From: Collinsella aerofaciens | GTDB taxonomy: Bacteria; Actinomycetota; Coriobacteriia; Coriobacteriales; Coriobacteriaceae | DNA: 64,000 nucleotides | Direction: 5' to 3' | NCBI RefSeq assembly: GCF_015546965.1 | Contig: NZ_JADMUF010000005.1 | Coordinates: 62,001 to 126,000, forward strand | Shown: positions 42,377 to 51,876 of the stretch, piece after piece | How the letters are laid out: every line of letters starts with the position of its first letter | How positions within the stretch are numbered: position 1 is the first letter of the stretch | Position numbers and translations under genes: made by a program | The notes under the pieces: generated by a model | The model's database searches: none | What the model saw: only the letters and a program-made list of their open reading frames with translations | Told to the model about the DNA's origin: nothing

Positions 42377-42411
42377 GGCGGGGCCGCAGGAAATGATCCT
42401 GCGGCCCCGCC
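42377..42411. terminator. Strong hairpin terminator between convergent genes
   Basis: GGCGGGGCCGCAGGA (42377-42391) pairs perfectly with TCCTGCGGCCCCGCC (42397-42411). The rightward side has only a short T-run (GCTTTAT). Confidence 0.75.
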
Positions 42412-42436
42412 GCTTTATGCCGATGCGTAACGAGCG

Positions 42437-43057
42437 TTAGCGCTCCATGTTGGGAACGATGCTGCCCTCCGTTACTGCGCGCACGGCCAGGCGCATGATG
42501 TTGTCGTAGCCGGTCTTGTTGAGGATCTCCGAAATGCGGCGTTTGATGGTTCCCTCGCTCATAAACAGCTCGGCCGCGATCTCGCGGCGGCTCTTGCCCT
42601 CGCAGGCAAGGCGCAAAATCGACAGCTCGACATCGTCGAGGGCCGCCGTGCCCGAAAAAATGCTCTCGGGCGGCTTGGGAAACGTGCAATAGCCCGCCAG
42701 CGTGGAGCGCATCACGGCGAACAGCTCGTCGATACCGACGTTCTTGTACACAAAGCTGTCGACGCCCGCCTCGCGGGCCTGATCGACAAAGGTGATCTCG
42801 GGCATGCCGGTCATGATAATGATGCGACACTCGGGCAGTTGCTCCTTGATGCGCGCCGCCGCCACGATGCCGTTGGAATCGTGCTCGGTGCACACATCCA
42901 TCAGTATCATGTCCGGACGCTCCTTGAGCACAACGTCCAAGGCATCCGAGGCGTCGGCGATCGCGGCGACAACGGTCATGTCGGGCTGGTCGCCCACGGA
43001 ACGCGCCAGGCTCTCGCGCAAGATAGCCTGGTCTTCGACGATTAACACGCGGATCAT
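42437..43057 (-). CDS. NarL/LuxR-family response regulator
   Basis: 206 residues. Receiver domain: VLIVEDQAILRES with the acidic pair, the phosphoacceptor in DMILMDVCTEHD near residue 53, and lysine in FVYKNVG. C-terminal LuxR helix-turn-helix: DDVELSILRLACEGKSRREI...FMSEGTIKRRISEILNKTG. Start ATG 43055-43057 overlaps the kinase frame stop by 4 bases (ATGA). Its cognate kinase reading frame is interrupted (43054-44553), so its phosphorylation may be lost or come from another kinase. Confidence 0.92.
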   Translation of the reverse strand: MIRVLIVEDQAILRESLARSVGDQPDMTVVAAIADASDALDVVLKERPDMILMDVCTEHDSNGIVAAARIKEQLPECRIIIMTGMPEITFVDQAREAGVDSFVYKNVGIDELFAVMRSTLAGYCTFPKPPESIFSGTAALDDVELSILRLACEGKSRREIAAELFMSEGTIKRRISEILNKTGYDNIMRLAVRAVTEGSIVPNMER

Positions 43058-44553
43058 GAGCTTCTCCTTTGGGCCGTGGCGTTGGAGGCGAGCGGGATGG
43101 ACACCGTAAGCGTGAAGGGCGGGGCGGTGTGGACTTCCAGGCTGCCGCCCAGATTCTGTGCGACATGCCTCATACCTGGGATACCCGTTCCCTCGCGATA
43201 CGATACGGGTGCAGGCGCGCCGTCGTTAGAAACGGCCATCCGCGCAACAGCGCCGTCTTCCGACGTCTCCTGCCGCAGGCGCACATGGACCTGATGGGCC
43301 TGTGCATGCTTGGTGGCATTGGTCGAGGCTTCGCGGATAATCTGCAGAAAGGCTGCGGCGATACGCGCGTCGCTTGGCAGCTCGCCCTCCACATCGATCT
43401 GCACGCTCACCAGGCCAAAGGCATGGACGATATCGCCCAGTTGTTCTGCCGGTTCGGCGTCGCCCCCGCTGCGCAGATCGGCAGCGATTGAGCGCAGCAG
43501 CGGGTCAATCTGCTCGAGCGACTCGTCGTCCAAGCGCCCCTCCTCCAGATAACGATGGAGGATGGACAGGCGCTGCCCGATCACGTCGTGCACGCGAGCT
43601 CGCATACGCAGATAGGCCGCATTGTCAGCAACTTTTTTGACTTCTTCGATCTGGGCTTGGAGCTCTTGGCCCGCAAGCTCAAGCAGGTGGTTGGCTTACG
43701 CCAGGCGATCATGAGCATGCGCATACTCTGTTACATCCAGACCGATAATGCGCTCGAAGAGGCGGCCCGAAACCATAACGTCATCGTGCACAAACAAGCG
43801 AATCTCGGCGGGAGAAACCTCGACCACAACGCGCGCCTCACCAAAACGGTCCAGACTAATACGCACGCGGTTCTGGCTGCTTTCGGGCATTTGCATGCTG
43901 AGTTTGCGCAGGTCGTTCCATGTTCCGCTCATATCGCCTAGGTCGGTGGGCATATGAAGCTCCACCAGGTTTTTTCGCATGCAGCGGTTCATGAGCAGCG
44001 GACGGCCCCTCGGGTCTAGATACAGGATGCCCACGGGAATCACGTTGATGGTCTCGATCGTCGAGAACATGGTGATATCCTCCTGGCGGTTACGGACGTC
44101 CATCAAGAGCGCCGCAATGGAGCGGAACAGGAAAAACGCTCCCTCCGCGATAAGGACAACGGTCCACGCCGAGCCCATGGCAAGCACCACCGGCGGTGTC
44201 ACGGCGGCAATGAGCAGCAGCTCGGCCAGCATGACTGGACGACGATAGTGCACCATAAGCACCACGCCGTAGGCAAAGATCACGGCATTGAGCCACAGCG
44301 CTCCGCCCATTGCCCTGGCGCAAACGTCAAGCGGCGCCACCAGATACGAGCCAGACGACGCGAACAAGATGAGCGCCGAAATCATCAGATGAAGCACAAG
44401 GCTCGCCTCGTAGGCGCAAATCACCTTACGGTTATAGGACGAGCGGCGCGATGAAATGAGCGGGACGTGGATCGTCTGCAGGCACGCAGCCAGGGCAAAG
44501 ACAACATCGAGCGCAACGATTTGGGGAAGAATAAGCGAAATCTGCATCGTCAC
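43054..44553 (-). pseudogene. Sensor histidine kinase interrupted by an in-frame TAA
   Basis: One frame of 500 codons is split by TAA at 43696-43698. The first 285 residues hold about six membrane helices and a PAS-like region (INVIPVGILYLDPRGRPLLM...RLFERIIGLDVTEYA). Directly after the stop, in the same frame, come ANHLLELAGQELQAQIEEV, the HisKA_3 box RARVHDVIGQRLSILH, and an HATPase domain (EASTNATKHAQ; GTGIPGMRHVAQNLGG). A single G to T change (GAA to TAA) would explain it. No ribosome site precedes the ATG at 43603-43605, so the kinase half is probably not made. Nonsense mutation, read-through or base error remain open. Confidence 0.85.
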
Positions 44554-46349
44554 TCACCCGCCCTCGGCATCAAGACGATCATGCGCAGCTGGCCGGGCTC
44601 GCCCTCAAGGCGATATGCCACGTTGCGCCCTTGCAAAGCGCTTTCGAGCTCTTGCGCAGCGGGCGTCTGCGAAAGATCTGCATCATCGTTGGAAAAAAGC
44701 GTGGCGCGCAGCTCGACACTGCATCGATCATGGTCGCCCAAGTGATACATAAGCGCCGGATGGTCGGTGGTGTAGGCAAAAAACGCAAAGTCATACACGC
44801 AGTCGTACAGGGCGCTTACCGTACTGGCGTGCAACGGGCGCCGTATGGCGATAATCGAGGCGCAATCGATATCGATGGTGCGCAGGTCGCTTGCGAGCTC
44901 GTTGGCAATGAGCTGAATGCGGTCGCGATCAAAACCGCTCTCCCCGTGCTGTGCCAACGTGAGCGACCCCTTGCGCTTGCAATAGGCGACGAGCATCTTG
45001 GCGCGCTGCAGCATGCGGTAGCGCTCGTGCGAAGACGCTTCGTCGGTCAACGGCGGCAGCGAGCTCAGCAGGTCGTACATCCCTTCGAGCGCGCGGGCAA
45101 GCGCTTGGTCCACGTCTTGGACCAACAAGGTCTCGGCCTCTTGATCTGCCAAATGCGTCTTAAGGTCGTAGTCGGCGGCGAGCAGCTCGTTTTGACGCTG
45201 CAACTCCATGCGACGATGTGCCAGCTCACGGTTAAGCTCGTTGAGCTCCGACACGTCTTGGGCAAGCAGGGCCGATCCGCCCAGCAGTGGGAAGGCACGG
45301 TACATTACATCGGGATCGGACGCCACGGCAAAGGCATGGGCGCGCCCGCGCTCCTGGACCCGCAACTCCTCGCGCACGCCTACCGGCATTGGCTTTGACA
45401 CTGGCGTGGCATGGACTTCCTGCAGGTCGCGCGTTAGAACTTTGAGGTCAAGCGGCAAGGTGCCGAAAATACCGGCGATGCCGTGATATGACGGAATGAC
45501 ACCGCAATCGAGACAGATTTCCATCGCCACCACGCACAGGGCGCAATAGACGAGCGAAAAGTTGAGCCTCCATGCCCAGGGCACGCGCAACGCATACGAG
45601 ACGGCAAAGAATGCGCCACCCAGCAGTACGAGCGCCGCCGTACCCGAGAAACGCTGGATGCGAAAGGACGAGGACCGGCCCACCAGGATAAAAAAGGCCA
45701 CGAAGTTAAAGGCCGTCCACACTAAGACGGCGAAATAACCCCAGCCGTACGTGTAATCGTTGCTCCAGGTGTCGCTCGTACGGTCAAAGCGGAAGACCTG
45801 CTGGTGAAAATCGTTGGTGAGCACAAATCCGATAAGCAGGATGGCCACAATCCACAGCGCGGCGCAGTAGCGGCGACCCAGGCGGTGTTGCTCCAAGCCC
45901 GCAAGGCGCAGACCACACAACTGGTAGAGCAGCGGAATGAGCGTCATGGGCACGTAGTACAGGTACCACAGCACGGTGGCATAGAACGGCGTGAACGACT
46001 TGTACTTGAGAATGACTTCGATCATCCACAGGGCGCAGATGGTGGCGATGGCAACAAGGCGGCGGCGCAACACATAGTCCAAACAGCGCAGATAGACCGA
46101 TACGCCCCAAATTGAAAATACTATTGCGGCGACAAGCAGCGGGAGAGAGCTCGAATGGACGAGCGCATCCACGACCTCTTCGGACACCTCGCTATGGGCG
46201 GGCACGGCGTTGGAAAGTTTGGGGTCGAAGGCGAACAGCGCCGGCAAGACTGCCAAAAGCATGAGGAACAGCGCGGTGATGACACCGGCGATAGCAAAGA
46301 CGCGGTGGCGGTACACCTGATGTGTTATGCCAACAAGGAATCGCGGCAT
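44550..46349 (-). CDS. 7TM sensor protein with kinase-like C-terminus
   Basis: About 599 residues. An N-terminal anchor (VFAIAGVITALFLMLLAVLP) and about seven further helices resemble the histidine-kinase 7TM sensor module (YLYYVPMTLIPLLYQLCGLR; FRIQRFSGTAALVLLGGAFF). A coiled coil (ELNELNRELAHRRMELQRQN) leads to a C-terminal domain with faint kinase resemblance but no clear H-box or N/G boxes. It probably acts with the next kinase and the NarL regulator. Start uncertain: ATG 46347-46349 fits the first helix; ATG 46431-46433 would add 28 residues. Overlaps the kinase start by 4 bases. Confidence 0.75.
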   Translation of the reverse strand: MPRFLVGITHQVYRHRVFAIAGVITALFLMLLAVLPALFAFDPKLSNAVPAHSEVSEEVVDALVHSSSLPLLVAAIVFSIWGVSVYLRCLDYVLRRRLVAIATICALWMIEVILKYKSFTPFYATVLWYLYYVPMTLIPLLYQLCGLRLAGLEQHRLGRRYCAALWIVAILLIGFVLTNDFHQQVFRFDRTSDTWSNDYTYGWGYFAVLVWTAFNFVAFFILVGRSSSFRIQRFSGTAALVLLGGAFFAVSYALRVPWAWRLNFSLVYCALCVVAMEICLDCGVIPSYHGIAGIFGTLPLDLKVLTRDLQEVHATPVSKPMPVGVREELRVQERGRAHAFAVASDPDVMYRAFPLLGGSALLAQDVSELNELNRELAHRRMELQRQNELLAADYDLKTHLADQEAETLLVQDVDQALARALEGMYDLLSSLPPLTDEASSHERYRMLQRAKMLVAYCKRKGSLTLAQHGESGFDRDRIQLIANELASDLRTIDIDCASIIAIRRPLHASTVSALYDCVYDFAFFAYTTDHPALMYHLGDHDRCSVELRATLFSNDDADLSQTPAAQELESALQGRNVAYRLEGEPGQLRMIVLMPRAGE

Positions 46350-46499
46350 GGCGAAGAGCCTGCCGCCCCTGGGATCCGCCACGGGAGCGGATCGGGCGGC
46401 CGCGTGGCCGATATGTCGCTCGCGGGTACCCATAGTGCTTTTAGTGTACCGACAGGCGGGCCCAAAAAGCGGGCCACATGTCCCAAAATCCGCAGACGG

Positions 46500-46537
46500 C
46501 AAGGCGCCCGGCGAGCACATACTCGCTGGGCGCCTTG
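46500..46537. terminator. Hairpin after the GH1 gene
   Basis: CAAGGCGCCCGGCGAG (46500-46515) pairs with 46522-46537, one G-T pair. No T-run follows, so terminator function is likely but not certain. Confidence 0.5.
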
Positions 46538-46565
46538 GTCAGGAGGCTACGGTTATCGGGAAAGC

Positions 46566-47999
<1,434 letters not shown>

Positions 48000-48075
48000 T
48001 CAACCCCTTCGCACGCTGTTGTCATAGGTTCAGTATCCCTGCAAACAACGCGTCGCTCAACGGCAACGGCACGGG

Positions 48076-48137
48076 CCGATACTTCTTTTCGCACACGGCG
48101 GCCCAGCAGCCGCCCCCGCCTGACACTTTTTGATACC
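48076..48137. repeat. Second copy of the repeat at 28611-28672
   Basis: Opens CCGATACTTCTTTTCGC and ends CCTGACACTTTTTGATACC, like the first copy. In both places a GGGAC-type hairpin follows within about 12 bases. Confidence 0.7.
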
Positions 48138-48148
48138 GCCGCCCCAAA

Positions 48149-48331
48149 CCACCACAAAGGGGACAGGCACCTTTGTGGTGGTGTAGGGCGGTTTGTCTCG
48201 ATCTGTAACAGTTAGGTCGCCAAAACCGGGCCTGGTGTTACAGATCGAGATTGTTAGGCCTGTCCCCTACGGTTTGTCTAAATCTGTAACAAGTAGAGAC
48301 GATTTAGCCCGCTAGATGTTACAGATCGAGA
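48149..48331. repeat. Cluster of nested palindromic repeats
   Basis: Three hairpins in a row: CCACCACAAAGG (48149-48160) with 48170-48181; TCTCGATCTGTAACA (48196-48210) with an exact inverse at 48236-48250; TCTAAATCTGTAACA (48277-48291) with 48317-48331. GGGGACAGGC (48159-48168) also pairs with GCCTGTCCCC (48258-48267), enclosing the second hairpin, which suggests one element inserted into another. Confidence 0.8.
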
Positions 48332-48340
48332 CAGAAGATT

Positions 48341-48985
48341 CTAGTCCACGGTGATGTCGAGGTTCTTGCCGATGAGACCTACGTAGCCGCCCTCGGCAGC
48401 CTTGGGGCTGTCGGCGTGGCAGAGGACCCACTTGTCGGCCTTCCAGTAGCAGTAGCTGTCACCGGTGGCAGGCATGTCGGCTGCGGCCTCGGGGCGCGGG
48501 CCGTTGGTGCCCGCCGGCAGCGCCACCATCACCTGGAAGCCGCCTTCGTCGACCATGCACGGCGTGTAGTGGAGCGTGGTGTTGAAAACCTCGACAACCT
48601 TGCCCGCCGGCACGCGGAACGCCTTGACGCACGCGGTATCGAGCTTGCCGTCCTCGATCTCCCAGCGATGCGCCACGAGCAGGATAAAATCGCGAGCACC
48701 CAGGTTGAACTCGCTGGCGCGGTGGTACTCCAGGCAGTTGAGGCGCGTGTTGTGACCGTTGCACCAGCCGAGCTGGAAGGGACGGCCACCAAACATGAGA
48801 AAGCCCAACTTATCGGCATCCTTGACGCCCTCGAGCTCCGGCGCACTTGCTACGTACTTGCTGCCCTCGGGAATGGGCGTGGCAGAGAGCGCCTCGAGCA
48901 CGGGCGACGTGAGCTCGGACGAAACGTCATCCCAAACGTTGCCATAGGATTTGAACTCGGGATCGTTGACAGAGTAGATATGCAT
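48341..48985 (-). CDS. DUF4867-family protein
   Basis: 214 residues, soluble, cupin-like in appearance (LGWCNGHNTRLNCLEYHRAS; DFILLVAHRWEIEDGKLD; VPAGKVVEVFNTTLHYTPC). The family has no proven function; members are often near sugar-metabolism genes, possibly sugar isomerases or sensors. Here it follows a GH1 glycosidase, but separated by repeats. Start ATG 48983-48985 has AGGAGTGAAC; a GTG 6 bases earlier is less likely. Confidence 0.75.
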   Translation of the reverse strand: MHIYSVNDPEFKSYGNVWDDVSSELTSPVLEALSATPIPEGSKYVASAPELEGVKDADKLGFLMFGGRPFQLGWCNGHNTRLNCLEYHRASEFNLGARDFILLVAHRWEIEDGKLDTACVKAFRVPAGKVVEVFNTTLHYTPCMVDEGGFQVMVALPAGTNGPRPEAAADMPATGDSYCYWKADKWVLCHADSPKAAEGGYVGLIGKNLDITVD

Positions 48986-49067
48986 GTTCACTCCTGTTCG
49001 TAAATGTGACTATACGAACATTCTAGAACAAACATGAGCGATTTTGAACGCTCGTCCCGACCAATCA

Positions 49068-49100
49068 ACAAAAAGGCGCCCCCGCATAAGCGAAGGCGCC
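49068..49100 (-). terminator. Intrinsic terminator of luxS
   Basis: On the minus strand GGCGCC (49095-49100) pairs with GGCGCC (49075-49080) with an inner short stem, followed by TTTTTGTTG. Confidence 0.75.
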
Positions 49101-49129
49101 CAATGCGCTCGTTTTGGGCGATAAAGCCC

Positions 49130-49618
49130 TTACGCCTGCTGATAGTGCAGGTGCTTCTCGTCGATATCGGCCAGGTCGCGGTCGAGGTAACGGCGTGCGA
49201 GCCAGTTAGCCATAGGAAGGTTCTGGTCCAGGTAGTTACCGCATTCCTCGGGAGCGGCACCAGGGACATCGCCCTCAAAGTCGGCGACAAACTCAAACAG
49301 CTCGCGGACGAGCGGCAAGATCTTCTCGCTCGTCAGCTCGCCAAAGACAACCAGGTAAAAGCCCGTGCGGCAGCCCATGGGGCCAAAGTAGACAATGCGG
49401 CTCGACCACTCGGCATGATTGCGAAGGAACGTCGCGCCCAGGTGCTCGATGGTGTGGCACTCGGCCGTGTTCATGACCGGCTCCTTATTGGGCGTGGTCA
49501 GGCGCAGGTCAAAGGTGGTGACGGCGGCGCCGGTCGCCGGATCGCGGTCGATGCGGCTCACATACACGCCGGGCTCAAGCAGCAGATGGTCAACGGAAAA
49601 ACTCGCGATGCGCTCCAT
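49130..49618 (-). CDS. luxS: S-ribosylhomocysteine lyase (AI-2 synthesis)
   Basis: 162 residues. Splits S-ribosylhomocysteine to homocysteine and DPD, the AI-2 precursor. The metal-binding motif HTIEH is near residue 55, GPMGCRTGFYL carries the catalytic cysteine near residue 82, and the third ligand cysteine is in APEECGNYLDQNL. Start ATG 49616-49618 with GAGAGGATCTGCC. Single-gene unit with terminator at 49068-49100. Confidence 0.96.
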   Translation of the reverse strand: MERIASFSVDHLLLEPGVYVSRIDRDPATGAAVTTFDLRLTTPNKEPVMNTAECHTIEHLGATFLRNHAEWSSRIVYFGPMGCRTGFYLVVFGELTSEKILPLVRELFEFVADFEGDVPGAAPEECGNYLDQNLPMANWLARRYLDRDLADIDEKHLHYQQA

Positions 49619-49641
49619 GGCAGATCCTCTCGATAGTCAAA

Positions 49642-49712
49642 TTGGGACGGGGCTCTTTTAGCTGGTTCGAACGGTCGCACCAATCATACCAGTCAAAAAA
49701 GCCCCGTCCCAA
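49642..49712. repeat. Long hairpin repeat, core GGGACGGGGCTCTTTTAGCT
   Basis: TTGGGACGGGGCT (49642-49654) pairs with AGCCCCGTCCCAA (49700-49712), and more pairing continues inside. Its core word is also at 26861-26882 in inverse. Confidence 0.85.
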
Positions 49713-49721
49713 AAAGACAAC

Positions 49722-50696
49722 TTAGCCAAGGACACGGGCCATACGCGTCTTGAACTCGGACAGGAAGCGCGAAGCATCCACGGTCAGTGCCACAAGCGCG
49801 CTCTTGTCCGGATCGGACAGGCGGCGCTCATCGCAGATGGTGCGACCGCGATACTCGCCCAGCAGATCAACACGCAGATTGCAGCCGAGCGCACCCACGA
49901 GCGTGGGGTCAATCGCCACAGCGACGGCAAGTGGATCGTGCAGCGCGCAGCCGCCCAGGTAGGGGGCGTTCATCTCGTACGAGCCAATGTAGTGCTCCAC
50001 CATGCTCGCAAACGCACAGCCCGCCATGGTGCCCGAACCCGTCCAGCCAGCAATGTCGCGGCGCGTGAGCACCACGCGATGCGTCACGTCCAGACCCACC
50101 ATGGTGAGCTTACGGCCCGAGCGCAGCACCGCGTCGGCTGCCTCGGGGTCGCTCGCCATATTGGCCTCGGCGCCCGCGCTCACGTTACCGGGCACGGTAA
50201 GGGCGCCGCCCATCACGACCACGCGGCCGATGGACATCATCGCCGCCGCATCGCGCTCCAGGGCGAGCGCCAGGTTGGAGAGCGGGCCAGTCGCTACGTA
50301 GACCAGATCGGGACCATAGGTGCGCGCGGCATCGATCAGATAATCGACCGCAGCGTTGCCGTCGGCCGAGGTCGCCCCCACCGGCTCGTAGGGCGACGCG
50401 GGCACGCTCGCGCCGCCGATGCCGTTCTTGCCGTGAATGAGCGCGGTGGACGCCGGCGGCGTATAGGGCTCAGTCGCCTGCAGAGGACGGTCGGCACCCA
50501 GGTACACCGGAACCTCGGGGCGACCCAGCAGATCGAGCACCGCCAGGCAATTGTGCGCCGACTGCTCGACGCGCACGTTGCCAAAGCACGTGGTGATGCC
50601 CACGAGCTCCACCTCGGAGCTCGCGATGGCATAGGCCAGCGCCATCGCATCGTCAACACCCATATCCAGATCAAGGATCAGCTTCTTGATTGCCAT
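49722..50696 (-). CDS. Nucleoside hydrolase (IUNH family)
   Basis: 324 residues. Hydrolyses ribonucleosides to base plus ribose. The calcium-binding DLDMGVDDAMAL (variant of DTDPGxDDA) at residues 9-20, GITTCFGNV, the YVATGPLSNLALAL segment and VMGGAL are all family marks. Substrate range cannot be told from sequence. It lies 30 bases after the ribokinase gene, so the two form a ribose salvage operon. Start ATG 50694-50696. Confidence 0.94.
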   Translation of the reverse strand: MAIKKLILDLDMGVDDAMALAYAIASSEVELVGITTCFGNVRVEQSAHNCLAVLDLLGRPEVPVYLGADRPLQATEPYTPPASTALIHGKNGIGGASVPASPYEPVGATSADGNAAVDYLIDAARTYGPDLVYVATGPLSNLALALERDAAAMMSIGRVVVMGGALTVPGNVSAGAEANMASDPEAADAVLRSGRKLTMVGLDVTHRVVLTRRDIAGWTGSGTMAGCAFASMVEHYIGSYEMNAPYLGGCALHDPLAVAVAIDPTLVGALGCNLRVDLLGEYRGRTICDERRLSDPDKSALVALTVDASRFLSEFKTRMARVLG

Positions 50697-50726
50697 TGTT
50701 CTACTCCGCTTCTCCGTCTTTATCGT

Positions 50727-51689
50727 TTAACCAAACCAATGTTCAACTTCGGCGCGCGTGGGAATCGACTGCTGCGCGCCCAAACGCGACACCGTTACTG
50801 CCGAGGCGCGAGCGCCTGCGGCCATGCACTCAAAGAGCGGCAAGCCCTCTAGGCGAGCCGCCGCCAACGCGCCGATAAACGTATCGCCGGCGGCCGTGGT
50901 ATCGACTACTGTGCTCGAAAGTGCCGGCATGCGCAGCAGCTCACCGTCATCGCCGAGCGTAACCGAGCCGGCACCACCCAGCGTGATGACCGCAGCTCCG
51001 GCGCCCTTGTCGAGCAGCGCATTGAGCGCGGCGACGCAACTCGCATCATCCGTGGGCAGAATGCCCGTCAGCGCCTGGCACTCGGTCTCGTTGAGACAGA
51101 CCAGGTCGACCGCAGGCCAGACCTCCGCAGGCAGCTCGCAGGCGGGCGCTGGATTAAAGACCGTATAGAACCCCAGCTCGTGAGCGCAAACAAGCGCCTC
51201 GGCCGTCGCCGCAAGGTCACATTCGCCCTGGGCGATAAAGACGCTTCCGGCAGCCGGGGCAATCTTGCTGGCGTCGCCGTCGAGCTCATCGGTCACCAGA
51301 CGCCTCAGAGCGCAGGCGACGTCCTCGCCCGTAAGCGCATGATTGGCTCCCGGCGACAGCACGATGCGGTTGTCGCCCTCACAGCGAATGATGGTCGCCG
51401 TTCCCGTCTCCACATCATCGCGACGCGCCACAAAGTCACAGTTCACGCCAGTATCTTGGAGCCCCGCCACGAGCGACATGCCAAATGCGTCACAGCCGAC
51501 CGCGCCGATCATGTGCGTGCACGCGCCCATACGCGCGGCAGCTACGGCCTGATTGGCGCCCTTGCCGCCGGCGTTGGTGATAAACCCGCTGCCGCCGACG
51601 GTCTCGCCCGCGCGCGGCATGCGCTCGCACGCCACCGAAAGGTCCATGTTCATGCTGCCGAACACCGCAACGATGCTGTGATCCGCCAT
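50727..51689 (-). CDS. rbsK: Ribokinase
   Basis: 320 residues, PfkB family. Phosphorylates D-ribose to ribose 5-phosphate. GSMNMDLSV and NAGGKGANQAVAAARMG near residues 12-50, anion-hole and base motif DTTAAGDTFIGAL near residue 270. Start ATG 51687-51689 has GAGGAGGTTTCC. Translated just before the nucleoside hydrolase, feeding its released ribose into the pentose phosphate pool. Confidence 0.93.
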   Translation of the reverse strand: MADHSIVAVFGSMNMDLSVACERMPRAGETVGGSGFITNAGGKGANQAVAAARMGACTHMIGAVGCDAFGMSLVAGLQDTGVNCDFVARRDDVETGTATIIRCEGDNRIVLSPGANHALTGEDVACALRRLVTDELDGDASKIAPAAGSVFIAQGECDLAATAEALVCAHELGFYTVFNPAPACELPAEVWPAVDLVCLNETECQALTGILPTDDASCVAALNALLDKGAGAAVITLGGAGSVTLGDDGELLRMPALSSTVVDTTAAGDTFIGALAAARLEGLPLFECMAAGARASAVTVSRLGAQQSIPTRAEVEHWFG

Positions 51690-51876
51690 GGAAACCTCCT
51701 CATCTGCGGGCCTTATGCCCACCGCCGGCCGTCGATCGTGCACTCTCGCACCCCCTATAACTTTAGTTCACTTTGATGTGGACGCGCGCTTGAGCTTGCG
51801 CCAGCAGCAAGCATTCACAGGAGCAGGCAGCTACAATGAAGGCGTGCTGATTATTCTCGTCATTGGATGATGTTTT

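Noticed and set aside
43054-43605. Separate 183-codon kinase gene
   Set aside because: Same frame as the sensor half, no ribosome site, no sensor domain; better explained as the 3' part of an interrupted gene.
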